A stretch of 64,000 bases of DNA from Chloroflexota bacterium (GTDB lineage: Bacteria; Chloroflexota; Dehalococcoidia; UBA2979). A model generated the notes under the pieces. That model searched no databases. It was given only the letters and a program-made list of their open reading frames with translations, and had not been told where the DNA came from. Made by a program: the position numbers and the translations under genes. Positions 29,159-38,512 of this stretch are shown here, one piece after another; positions within the stretch are counted from its first letter, which is position 1; each line of letters opens with the position of its first letter. The DNA lies in NCBI GenBank assembly GCA_003228125.1, contig QGNP01000001.1:1-64000 (forward strand). Direction: 5' to 3'.

Positions 29159-30406
29159 ATGATTCCAACAAAAGAACAAGACAAATATAAATATTTGCAT
29201 ATTGATGCCGAGCAGGCAATCTCTATGTTTAAAGAAGGTAGCCCATTAATAATTGTAGATGATGAAGATAGGGAGAACGAAGGTGACGTAGCAATCCCTG
29301 CACAATTTTGTACTGCAAGTATGGTGAATTTTATGGCTAAAGAAGCAAGAGGTTTAATATGTACACCATTAGATGCATCAATTGCTAACAAATTAAATTT
29401 AAGTTTAATGACTGGCTCAGAAGGTGACACAGTTGAAAGCACAGCTTTTACAGTTACTGTTGAAGCGGCTGTTGGAATTACTACCGGTATATCTGCTCAA
29501 GATAGAGCGACAACAATCAGCGTTTTGGCGAACAAAGATAGTATTGCAAGTGACTTAGTTAAGCCCGGACATGTATTTCCACTTAAAGCACGAGAAGGAG
29601 GAACTCTAGTAAGGGCTGGCCAAACAGAAGCATCAGTTGATCTTTGTAAGATGGCAGGAATTTATCCTGTTGCAGTTATTTGTGAAATTATGAAAGACGA
29701 TGGCGAAATGGCAAGAATGAATGATCTTGAGAAATTTGCTGAAAAACATAAGTTAAAAATAGTAACCGTAGAAGAGTTAATTAGTTATAGAATGTCTCAA
29801 GAAAGACTAATTAAACGAGTTACTGAGACAGTTTTACCTACTAAATATGGAGAATTCAAAGTAATTGCATATCATACAACAATTGATTCCAAAGAACACA
29901 TTGCATTAGTAATGGGTGATGTAGCAAATGAAGAATCTTGCCTAGTCAGAGTGCATGATCAGTGTGTAACCGGAGATGTGTTTGGTTCACAAAGGTGTGA
30001 TTGCGGAGAACAATTAGATGCAGCTATGGACATAGTCTCTAAAAATGGAACAGGAATTATTGTCTATATGGATCAAGAAGGCAGAGGCATAGGGTTGCAC
30101 AATAAATTAAAAGCATATAGTTTGCAAGATCAAGGTTTAGACACGGTCGAAGCGAATGAAGCATTAGGTTTTGCAGCTGATAAAAGAGACTATGGAGTGG
30201 GATGTCAAATATTGGTTGATTTAGGAATTCAAAAAATGAGACTGATTACAAATAACCCAAAGAAAAGATCTGGCCTAGAGGGTTTTGGGTTAAGAGTTGT
30301 AGAAAGAGTACCTATTGAAATTAATCCTAATGAGCATAATTTAAAATATTTAAAAACTAAGAGAGATAAAATGGGTCATTTACTAAATTTAGATGATCAA
30401 AGATGA
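29159..30406 (+). CDS. ribBA: Bifunctional DHBP synthase / GTP cyclohydrolase II
   Basis: VDDEDRENEGDVAIPAQF, AREGGTLVRAGQTEASVDL; then CVTGDVFGSQRCDCGEQLDAAM, YMDQEGRGIGLHNKLKAY. Confidence 0.96.
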   Translation: MIPTKEQDKYKYLHIDAEQAISMFKEGSPLIIVDDEDRENEGDVAIPAQFCTASMVNFMAKEARGLICTPLDASIANKLNLSLMTGSEGDTVESTAFTVTVEAAVGITTGISAQDRATTISVLANKDSIASDLVKPGHVFPLKAREGGTLVRAGQTEASVDLCKMAGIYPVAVICEIMKDDGEMARMNDLEKFAEKHKLKIVTVEELISYRMSQERLIKRVTETVLPTKYGEFKVIAYHTTIDSKEHIALVMGDVANEESCLVRVHDQCVTGDVFGSQRCDCGEQLDAAMDIVSKNGTGIIVYMDQEGRGIGLHNKLKAYSLQDQGLDTVEANEALGFAADKRDYGVGCQILVDLGIQKMRLITNNPKKRSGLEGFGLRVVERVPIEINPNEHNLKYLKTKRDKMGHLLNLDDQR

Positions 30407-30837
30407 ATCAAGAAAAAATAAAAATTGCTATCGTCATGTCTAATTTTAATCAAGAAATTTCTTCAAATTTATTAGAAAATTTTTATGATCATGCAAGAAA
30501 TATAAATTTTCCAGAAAAGAATATAACTCTATACAATGTTCCTGGAGCTTTTGAAATTCCATATATGGTCAAACGAGTCGCTTTAACAGAGAAATTCAAT
30601 GCGATTGTATGTCTTGGATCTTTAATTAAGGGCGAAACAATACATTTTGAAATTATTGCTAGTGAACTTGCTCATGGCATTAGTCAAATTAGTCAACAGC
30701 ACTTATTGCCAGTAATTTTTGGTGTTTTGACAGTGAATAATTTAAAGCAAGCTAATGATAGAATTTTTAAAGCAGCTGAATTTTTAGATACAGCGTTATC
30801 AATGATCAATGTTAGTGAAGAATTTTTAAGGCCATAG
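30403..30837 (+). CDS. ribH: 6,7-dimethyl-8-ribityllumazine synthase
   Basis: VPGAFEIPYMVKRVA, VCLGSLIKGETIHFEIIASELAHGISQIS, PVIFGVLTVNN. Confidence 0.94.
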   Translation: MNQEKIKIAIVMSNFNQEISSNLLENFYDHARNINFPEKNITLYNVPGAFEIPYMVKRVALTEKFNAIVCLGSLIKGETIHFEIIASELAHGISQISQQHLLPVIFGVLTVNNLKQANDRIFKAAEFLDTALSMINVSEEFLRP

Positions 30838-30838
30838 C

Positions 30839-31129
30839 ATGAAGTCATGGTTAGATAATAAAAATGCATCAGGCGGTGATGAACTTGATGTAAATACAAT
30901 ATATTCAATTAATTTAGCATATAAATTAATCAAGAGATTTCCAAAATTAGAAAAAAGACACAGAGTTGTTGCTGGAGGATTGGCCGTTTCTTCTGCATTG
31001 ATAATTCTTGCAAGTATTGCAATTTCTAAAAGAATAAAAAAAGGTGAAAATATTAAGACTGCATTAAATTCTATTTCTGAACCAGAAATAGAAGAAATGA
31101 AATTGAAAAAAAAGAATAAAAAGACGTAA
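30839..31129 (+). CDS. Hypothetical protein with one hydrophobic segment
   Basis: 96-codon ORF abutting ribH; hydrophobic VVAGGLAVSSALIILASIAI. Confidence 0.55.
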   Translation: MKSWLDNKNASGGDELDVNTIYSINLAYKLIKRFPKLEKRHRVVAGGLAVSSALIILASIAISKRIKKGENIKTALNSISEPEIEEMKLKKKNKKT

Positions 31130-31135
31130 TTTTAA

Positions 31136-31184
31136 TTTAGAATTATTTTAGAAATATTTTAGAATTATTTTAGAAATATTTTAG
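31136..31184. repeat. 22-bp tandem repeat, 2 copies plus partial (tttagaattattttagaaatat)
   Basis: Direct reading; copies at 31136-31157 and 31158-31179. Confidence 0.9.
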
Positions 31185-31189
31185 CTAAG

Positions 31190-31218
31190 TTGCTCGATAA
31201 GGCTACAGCCCTTATACT
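31190..31218 (+). promoter_or_regulatory. Putative promoter for dnaN
   Basis: TTGCTC - 17 bp - TATACT. Confidence 0.5.
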
Positions 31219-31273
31219 CTTGATGCTAATGTGTTAACTCACTTTAACAAATATTATTATTTTTTGGTTATTT

Positions 31274-32398
31274 ATGAAGTTTACTTGCGATCAAGACAAA
31301 CTACAAAAAGCATTGAGTGCTGTTTCAAGAGCAATACCAAATCGCTCTTCTTTGCCAATAACTAATCATATATTAATTGATGCTGGAAACAATGAAATTG
31401 TTATTTCTGCAACTGACGCAGAAACTATGGCTATAACATATTCTTTGCCAGCAAATGTAGGTGAAATGGGAGCATTGGCACTTCCTTCACGATTGCTTAC
31501 AGACTTTATTAGCTCTTTACCACCTGATATAATAAATTTTGGTAAAAATGCTGATTCTTATCAAGCACTACTTACTTGTGCAAAAAATAAATCTTCAATT
31601 GAAGGAATTAATCCATCAGAATTTCCACCAATACCAAAAAATACTGGTTCTACCCAATTTAAATTGTCCGCAAGTAAATTCAAAAATGCAATTGCAAAGG
31701 TTGTTTTTTCTGCTGCTACTGATGATTCACGACCTATATTAATGGGAGTCCAATTCTTAATTCAAGATAGCAAGCTTACTCTTGCAGCTGCTGATGGATT
31801 TAGATTGTCTGTCTGTAAAATTAAATTGGACACCGATCAAACTGCTACCTCTTTTGTAGTACCTGCAAGAGCATTAAGTGAGCTTGGTAAATTATTAGTT
31901 GAATTAGGTGACAATCAATTTACTATGACTGTTAATGAACAAAATACACAAGTTGAATTTGATCTAGGTTTTTCTAGAATGGTTTCTCAGTTGTTACAAG
32001 GGACTTTTCCTAAATATGATCAATTAATTCCAGATGATTGGAAGACAAAAATTACTATTTCTGCTAAAGAATTTATTCGCGAAACAAAAATTGCATCAAT
32101 ATTTGCAAGAGACGGGAGTGGGATTATTCGATTACATGCAGAGGCATCTTCTGGTAAATTACAAATAATGGCTAAGGCTGAAGAATTAGGCAATAATGAA
32201 AGTGAACTAATAACAGAAATACAGGGTGATGATTTAAAAATAGCATTTAACAGCAGGTATTTAATGGATATTTTACAAATTTTAGAAAATGGAATGTTAA
32301 TAATTGAAGGTTCATCGCCTCAAAGTCCAGGTGTCATTAAATCTGCTGATCATGAAGATTTTATTCATGTAGTGATGCCTATGTTTGTGCAGTGGTAG
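31274..32398 (+). CDS. dnaN: DNA polymerase III beta subunit (sliding clamp)
   Basis: MKFTCDQDKLQKALSAVSRAIPNRSSLPITNHILI, DDSRPILMGVQFLI, AADGFRLSV, SRYLMDIL, VVMPMFVQW. Confidence 0.96.
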   Translation: MKFTCDQDKLQKALSAVSRAIPNRSSLPITNHILIDAGNNEIVISATDAETMAITYSLPANVGEMGALALPSRLLTDFISSLPPDIINFGKNADSYQALLTCAKNKSSIEGINPSEFPPIPKNTGSTQFKLSASKFKNAIAKVVFSAATDDSRPILMGVQFLIQDSKLTLAAADGFRLSVCKIKLDTDQTATSFVVPARALSELGKLLVELGDNQFTMTVNEQNTQVEFDLGFSRMVSQLLQGTFPKYDQLIPDDWKTKITISAKEFIRETKIASIFARDGSGIIRLHAEASSGKLQIMAKAEELGNNESELITEIQGDDLKIAFNSRYLMDILQILENGMLIIEGSSPQSPGVIKSADHEDFIHVVMPMFVQW

Positions 32399-32444
32399 TT
32401 TGTATTTGCGGGGGTTAATTGATTAATTAATAAAGATTAGTTGG

Positions 32445-33908
32445 TTGCCTATGAACAGAAGAAATTTTTTAAAATCAGCATCGCTTTCAAGCTTTGGTTT
32501 ATTCCTTGACCCTAATAGTATATTTAGGAAACCATCTAATAAAAACTTGCAGAATTCTTTTCAATCTTTAATAAAGCATGAAGGTCCGCATGATCGTTTA
32601 TCTATGACGAATCAAAAACACTTACTTTGGGTATGGCAATTTAGTGAAGATGGTACAAAATATGAAATTAGAGATAATTTAGTAAAGTATAATTTAGGAA
32701 TTGTACTCAAAACTCATGATGGAACGGATTGGATGTCAGAATTTGATCCATCTCCTGATGGCATTGATGGGCCAGATAAAATACATGAAATGTCTCAATT
32801 TTTTGAATCAGCTGGTGTTCCGTTTCATACATGGTCAGTTCCTCATGGAATTGAACCACTTAAAGAAGCTGAAATGACATTATTGGCACATGCAGCAGGT
32901 TCAAGGAGTATTTATTTAGACGTTGAAGATGCTGGTGGGTTTTGGAGAGGCACTTCTAAAGCAGCACAAATCTATGGTAATAAATTAAGAAATGTTTCTC
33001 CTGATATGAGAATTATCACAAGTATTGATGGCAGACCTTGGAATATTGATTCAATTCCTATTGATGAATTTGCTTCTTTTAGTGATGTTTTAGCTCCTCA
33101 ACTATATTGGAAAACTTTTGGAACTTGGGATAATATTTACACATATAACTATCATGGCTATCAAGTTCCAGAAATTGGAGTTACGCCTAGTTTTATTGTA
33201 CAAAGTGCATATAAAAAGTTAGAAAAATATAACATGCCAATTCAACCAGTTGGTGAAGGAAGTGCAAATAATGCAATGGAATGGAGTGAATTTATTCAAT
33301 CCTCATTAGCAAGAAATGCTGAAAGTGTTTCTGCATGGAGATATGGAACAATGAGTACAAATATTATGAATTTAATGTCTAATAATGATCCCTTACCTAA
33401 ATTTTATTCAATAACTAGTGGTGATTCTTTGTTTGACTTAAGTCAACAATGGGGAGTTAATGTAGATACAATTGTTGATTGGAATCAACATATTTTTAAT
33501 CCTAATATTTTATCAATTGGACAAGTTATCAGAATACCTGACGGTAATCATCCGATGCAAAAAGAGGTGAAGCACACTGTTCAATTTGGAGAAAATTTAT
33601 CTATTATTGCTGAAAATTGGGGAACAGATTTAAAGAATATCATTGATTACAATCAAATTATTAATCCGAATCAGATTTATGTTGGTGATGTGATTAAGAT
33701 TCCACTAGATAATTACTCTAAAGATATAGATAATTCAACAGTTATCATAAATAAAAAAAATCAAACACATAAAATTAGTGATGGTGATAATTTATGGGAT
33801 ATATCAAATAAATGGAATGTAAGCATAGAAAAAATTATCAATCATAATAATATTTTTGATCCTAACTTAATTCAAATTGGTTCAATATTAAAAAATCCAA
33901 ATTATTAA
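32445..33908 (+). CDS. Exported protein: possible Tat signal, unassigned TIM-barrel/GH-like domain and three LysM repeats
   Basis: N-term NRRNFLKSASLSSFGLF; C-term three LysM units (YSITSGDSLFDLSQQWGVN..., HTVQFGENLSIIAENWGTD..., HKISDGDNLWDISNKWNVS...). Confidence 0.75.
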   Translation: MPMNRRNFLKSASLSSFGLFLDPNSIFRKPSNKNLQNSFQSLIKHEGPHDRLSMTNQKHLLWVWQFSEDGTKYEIRDNLVKYNLGIVLKTHDGTDWMSEFDPSPDGIDGPDKIHEMSQFFESAGVPFHTWSVPHGIEPLKEAEMTLLAHAAGSRSIYLDVEDAGGFWRGTSKAAQIYGNKLRNVSPDMRIITSIDGRPWNIDSIPIDEFASFSDVLAPQLYWKTFGTWDNIYTYNYHGYQVPEIGVTPSFIVQSAYKKLEKYNMPIQPVGEGSANNAMEWSEFIQSSLARNAESVSAWRYGTMSTNIMNLMSNNDPLPKFYSITSGDSLFDLSQQWGVNVDTIVDWNQHIFNPNILSIGQVIRIPDGNHPMQKEVKHTVQFGENLSIIAENWGTDLKNIIDYNQIINPNQIYVGDVIKIPLDNYSKDIDNSTVIINKKNQTHKISDGDNLWDISNKWNVSIEKIINHNNIFDPNLIQIGSILKNPNY

Positions 33909-33981
33909 TTTTATACATAATTTTCTATCAATAATGATTTAGTATTAGTATTAGTATTAGTTTTAGTAGATTGTATTAATT

Positions 33982-34746
33982 ATGTGCTTTGATATTGATT
34001 CGTATCCGCCTATAAAGAAAATTTCTGGTGCCTCTGTTTTACACCAAGATTTAGTGCTGAGCTCTAAAGATGGGACAGAATTTGCTGCTTTTTATGCAGA
34101 AAGCAGTGAGCCTAAAGGTCCTGCTGTAATTATTTTACCAGATGTAAGAGGCTTGTATAGTTTTTATGAAGAATTAGCATTAAGATTTTCTGAAAATGGA
34201 TATGATGCAATTGCTATTGATTATTTTGGAAGAACAGCTGGCATTAATAAGCGTGATGATAATTTTGAATTTATGCCGCATGTTGCTCAGACTAAAGTCC
34301 AACAAGTTACTGAAGATGTTACTGCGGCAATTAATTCAGTTATGAAGAGGCCTAATTATGAAAATCGTAATATATTTACTGTAGGGTTTTGTTTTGGAGG
34401 TAGTTCATCATGGCTACAAGCTGCTGGTCAAAAAAGAATTAGCGGTGCTATAGGTTTTTATGGGCATCCCAGTAGAGACAATCGAGATGGGACCCGAGGA
34501 CCAATTTATCGAGTTGAAGAATTTAATGCTCCTATTTTAGCTTTGATGGGTGGAGCAGATAAGGGAATACCCATCGAGGAAGTCAATAATTTTAGAATTG
34601 CTTTGGATAAAGCAACTATTGATAATGAAGTAATTATTTATGACAATGCTCCGCATTCTTTTTTTGACAGAAAGTTCGATGATTTTCAATCAGAATCTGA
34701 AGATGCCTGGAAGAAAATTTTAAACTTTATTATGAAAAATTCTTAG
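33982..34746 (+). CDS. Dienelactone hydrolase family protein
   Basis: VIILPDVRGLYSFYEELALRFSENGYDAIAIDYFGRTAG, VGFCFGGSSSWL, FYGHPS, YDNAPHSFFDR. Confidence 0.9.
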   Translation: MCFDIDSYPPIKKISGASVLHQDLVLSSKDGTEFAAFYAESSEPKGPAVIILPDVRGLYSFYEELALRFSENGYDAIAIDYFGRTAGINKRDDNFEFMPHVAQTKVQQVTEDVTAAINSVMKRPNYENRNIFTVGFCFGGSSSWLQAAGQKRISGAIGFYGHPSRDNRDGTRGPIYRVEEFNAPILALMGGADKGIPIEEVNNFRIALDKATIDNEVIIYDNAPHSFFDRKFDDFQSESEDAWKKILNFIMKNS

Positions 34747-34767
34747 TAATATTGAATAGGTGAATAA

Positions 34768-35664
34768 ATGTTATTTAGTGCTTGGCCAGCTCCTAGTAAA
34801 TGGGAATATATGCTAAATGATTGGCAATATTTAGCGTCTAAAAATTGGGATGGTTTATGGATGATGGATCATTTTATGGCTCCAAATAATCCACAAGACA
34901 ATCCAGTTTCTGAATCATTCACCTCTATTGCTGCATTGGGTTCATTAATAGACAATGTACGCATCGGAACTATGGTTGCAGGCAATACTTATCGTCATCC
35001 TGCTGTCTTGGCTAAGATGGCAGTAAATTTAGACCATATTACTAAAGGCCGTTTTATTTTAGGTATTGGATGTGGCTGGCAAGAATTAGAACACTCTGTT
35101 TTTGGTATTGATTTTCCTCCTATTAGCCAACGTGTCAAAATGTTAAATGAATCTGCTGATATACTAAGCAATCTATTAAGTGGGAATGAAGTTAATTTTT
35201 CTGGTGATTATTATAACTTATCTCAAGCGAAATTATCACCAGCCCCGTTGACTGATAAAATTCCTTTATTAATTGGCGGAGGTGGAGAAAAAGTTACTTT
35301 AAAGACCGTTGCAAAATTTGCTGATGCATGGAATATATGGGCCTCTCCTTCTTTATTTGAAAGGAAATTAGCAGTACTAACTAAGCATTGTGAATTAATT
35401 AATAGAGACGTATCAGAAATTCACAAAACAGTTGCTATTAATATTTTATTTTCAGATGATCGACAAAAAATTCAACAACTTAAAACGAACTCATGGTCAT
35501 TGATAGGTGGAAATATTGACGAAATTACTCAAAGAATTGGCGAGTTTATAAATATGGGCGTTAATGAAATTATTGTAGCAGCTTATAATAAAGATTCTTA
35601 TCAAAGAGTTAGCTTAGAGCAATTAGATATTTTTTCAGAAAATATTATTCCATTATTTAATTAG
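34768..35664 (+). CDS. LLM-class flavin/F420-dependent oxidoreductase
   Basis: NWDGLWMMDHFMAP, VRIGTMVAGNTYRHPAVLAKMAVNLDHITKGRFILGIGCGWQELEHSVFGIDFP, IPLLIGGGGEKVTLKTVAKFADAWN. Confidence 0.92.
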   Translation: MLFSAWPAPSKWEYMLNDWQYLASKNWDGLWMMDHFMAPNNPQDNPVSESFTSIAALGSLIDNVRIGTMVAGNTYRHPAVLAKMAVNLDHITKGRFILGIGCGWQELEHSVFGIDFPPISQRVKMLNESADILSNLLSGNEVNFSGDYYNLSQAKLSPAPLTDKIPLLIGGGGEKVTLKTVAKFADAWNIWASPSLFERKLAVLTKHCELINRDVSEIHKTVAINILFSDDRQKIQQLKTNSWSLIGGNIDEITQRIGEFINMGVNEIIVAAYNKDSYQRVSLEQLDIFSENIIPLFN

Positions 35665-36937
35665 CTATTTTTATACATAATTGGGAAATTATAGAATATG
35701 TCATTTCGCATCCCAAATAAAAATTATCTATAGTAATGTATTCATCATGATTATGAAATCCGTTTCTTTCTTCAGCAGAAAATAATGATGGGATAAACCC
35801 ATAGGCATTGATACCAATATTTCTTAAAAATCTATTATCAGTTGCATATGCAGATGTGAGTGGAAAAATTTTACTTTCTGGAAATTTTTTATTAATTGTT
35901 GATTGTATTATTTTGATTAATTCTGTATCCCATTCACAATTAATTTTCATATTTTTTTCATCTGTTGAAATACTTTCTACTAATATTTCAGGATTATTTA
36001 ATAATTTTTTAATCATTGTAATAAATCCTTCACGATTAATTGTACCAGGGAGCCTGCAATCAAGAATTGCCTCTGCTTTTGATGGAATTACATTGTGTTT
36101 ATTACCAGTATGGAGTTGTGTTATATTTATTGTTATTTGATTCATAGCAATGAGCTCTACATCATTAATTTTTTTATTTTCTTCAGCATTAAAAAACTGT
36201 TTATTTCCAGAAAATACGTGCTGATAGTTTGAATTGTGCCACTTATGTATTTTAGCTAATGCATTAGTCAGTTTTAGAGGCGCATTGTTGAAATTTGGCT
36301 GACTGCCATGGCCAGTTTCTCCAAAAGTAGTTATTTTTAATTGACATATTTCTTTTTCATTATTTGCAATTCCAAAGATAGGTTTATTATTGATTTCTAT
36401 ATCACTAAATCCGTAACCTCCTTCATTAAGAGAATATTCGATATTTAGTAATTCTGGCTTATTTTTTATTAGCCACGACATACCATACATCGAACCTATT
36501 TCTTCATCTGGCACAAGACAAAAAATGACATCTCTATTTAGTACTTGATTATTTTTTTTGAGAAGAAGAAATGCAATGAATTGCATTATCGTGCAACTCT
36601 TCATATCTATAGCACCTCTACCATAGATTTTATTATTTCTTATTTTTCCTCCAAATGGCTCTATGCTCCATTTATCTTTTTCTACTGGCACAACATCAGA
36701 ATGACTGCATAGCATTAATCCTTTTTTTGAATTATTTCCTTTAATTTTTGCATATAAGATTTTACGTTTGTTTGCAGTTGTAAAAGTTTGAAATTCTATT
36801 TGATTGATCTTTAAGTGATATTCAAAAAAATCTGTTGCTAAAATTTCATTACCAGGTGGATTTGAGGTATTAATTTTAAGATATTCTTGAAGCATTAATA
36901 ATGCTTGTTTGTTTATTTTATTCCAATCCATTTTCAT
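35657..36937 (-). CDS. M20 family metallopeptidase (ArgE/DapE-like)
   Basis: LCSHSDVVPVEKDKWSIEPFGGKIRNNKIYGRGAIDMKS, PDEEIGSMYG, GHGSQPNFNNAP. Confidence 0.9.
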   Translation of the reverse strand: MKMDWNKINKQALLMLQEYLKINTSNPPGNEILATDFFEYHLKINQIEFQTFTTANKRKILYAKIKGNNSKKGLMLCSHSDVVPVEKDKWSIEPFGGKIRNNKIYGRGAIDMKSCTIMQFIAFLLLKKNNQVLNRDVIFCLVPDEEIGSMYGMSWLIKNKPELLNIEYSLNEGGYGFSDIEINNKPIFGIANNEKEICQLKITTFGETGHGSQPNFNNAPLKLTNALAKIHKWHNSNYQHVFSGNKQFFNAEENKKINDVELIAMNQITINITQLHTGNKHNVIPSKAEAILDCRLPGTINREGFITMIKKLLNNPEILVESISTDEKNMKINCEWDTELIKIIQSTINKKFPESKIFPLTSAYATDNRFLRNIGINAYGFIPSLFSAEERNGFHNHDEYITIDNFYLGCEMTYSIISQLCIKIAN

Positions 36938-37022
36938 TTCTTAATTATAAAGGTAGTTTATTAATTACAGCTATGGCGTAGTGTTATTGATCGCTATATT
37001 TATATTATTCATTGGAGTTAGC

Positions 37023-37406
37023 ATGTCAGAAATTAAAAGAATTTGTTGGGTAGGACTAGGTGTGCTGTGTGTCATTATTGGTGCTATTGGAGTTATTGTT
37101 CCAGGCTTGCCTACAACAGTTTTTGTTTTAATCGCTCTTTGGGCATTTGCTAAGTCTTCTCCACGATTGTATAGATGGTTACTTAATAATAAAATTTTAG
37201 CCGGTAGTGCAAAGAAGTTCATGGAAACAGGCACTATGACAACGAAATTAAAAACTATAATTATTAGTTGCATTTTAATTTTTTGTTCTATCTCAATTCT
37301 TTTTATACTACCCCAAGGCTTAGTGACAATTAAGTCTATGATTTTTATTGTAGGAATCATTGGAATTTTATATATCTTGCATATTCCAGTAGCTAAAGAA
37401 AAATGA
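37023..37406 (+). CDS. DUF454 (YbaN-like) inner membrane protein
   Basis: GVLCVIIGAIGVIVPGLPTTVFVLIALWAFAKSSPRLYRWLLNN; start ATG 37023 preferred over tracked 36981. Confidence 0.85.
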   Translation: MSEIKRICWVGLGVLCVIIGAIGVIVPGLPTTVFVLIALWAFAKSSPRLYRWLLNNKILAGSAKKFMETGTMTTKLKTIIISCILIFCSISILFILPQGLVTIKSMIFIVGIIGILYILHIPVAKEK

Positions 37407-37454
37407 TTTGAATTCCTATGTTATTTGTTGAATAATATATTTATAAAGTATAAA

Positions 37455-37530
37455 TGGTGCGCTCGGTAGGATTCGAACCTACGACCTGCGGATTAGAAGT
37501 CCGCTGCTCTATCCACTGAGCTACGAGCGC
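37455..37530 (-). tRNA. tRNA-Arg (anticodon TCT), CCA encoded
   Basis: Reverse complement GCGCTCGTAGCTCAGTGGATAGAGCAGCGGACTTCTAATCCGCAGGTCGTAGGTTCGAATCCTACCGAGCGCACCA; cloverleaf with anticodon loop CTTCTAA. Confidence 0.96.
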
Positions 37531-37561
37531 ATAATAATTATCCATAGATAGAATATATTAT

Positions 37562-38512
37562 ATGAATATACATAATAATTTAACTGGTTCCAAGGTTCTA
37601 GTCACTGGTGGGCAAGGTTTTGTTGCTCAACATTTAAATTTAAGCCTATCTTCTATAGGAGCAAAAGTTTATACATTAGACATAATACCTCCTAAGCATT
37701 CATCCAATAATCCTAATGTTATTCAAATTACATCTGATATTCTTGATTTTGAAAGCATGGAATTAATTTTTAAAAAAATAAAACCTGATTTTGTTTTTCA
37801 TTTAGCAGCTAAAGTTTCAGTTCTTGATTCAGAGAAATTTCCTGATGAATATATATTGATTAATGAGGATGGGAGTGAAAATATTGCCACACTTTGTGCT
37901 CAGTATAATGTAAAGAAAGTTATTTTTTTCTCTACGGGCGGCGCTATGTATAATTATCATTTTACTATTAATGAAAAAACAAAACCAAATCCTATATCTG
38001 TATATGGCAGGAATAAGCTTAATGCTGAAATAATAATGAATAAAATTCTATTAAAAAGCCATAGTAATTTTTCGATTATTAGGCCTGCTAACATTTATGG
38101 CCCAAGTATTAATTATAATCATTGGAAACCTCATGGAGTTATAGATATTTTTATAAAAAATATGATGGAAAAAAATGATGTTATAATATTTGGTGATTGT
38201 TCAAGAGATTATATATATGTTGAAGATGTTATTAAGATAGCTATAGCTACATTATTTTTAGACATTCCAATTGTTCTTGCTGGTTCTGGTAAAAGTATTA
38301 ATACGAAAGATTTATTTCATAAAATATCTAAATATCTTCATTATGATTTAGATCCTATAATAAAAAATATTCGTCATAATGAAGTTAAAAGTATAAGCTT
38401 TAATGTTGACAAAGTGATTGAAAGTTTATCAATAATGGACTTAGTATTACTTGATGAGGGTTTATTAAGAACCATTAATCAATTGAAAAAAAATTACAAG
38501 GATATTTTATAA
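37562..38512 (+). CDS. NAD-dependent epimerase/dehydratase (extended SDR)
   Basis: VLVTGGQGFVAQHLNLSL, FHLAAKVSV, ISVYGRNKLNAEI, IIRPANIYGP. Confidence 0.88.
   Translation: MNIHNNLTGSKVLVTGGQGFVAQHLNLSLSSIGAKVYTLDIIPPKHSSNNPNVIQITSDILDFESMELIFKKIKPDFVFHLAAKVSVLDSEKFPDEYILINEDGSENIATLCAQYNVKKVIFFSTGGAMYNYHFTINEKTKPNPISVYGRNKLNAEIIMNKILLKSHSNFSIIRPANIYGPSINYNHWKPHGVIDIFIKNMMEKNDVIIFGDCSRDYIYVEDVIKIAIATLFLDIPIVLAGSGKSINTKDLFHKISKYLHYDLDPIIKNIRHNEVKSISFNVDKVIESLSIMDLVLLDEGLLRTINQLKKNYKDIL

Noticed and set aside
33939-33970. TTAGTA hexamer repeat between the LysM and dienelactone hydrolase genes
   Set aside because: Only about three copies of a low-complexity AT-rich unit; common in such genomes and no clear structural role.
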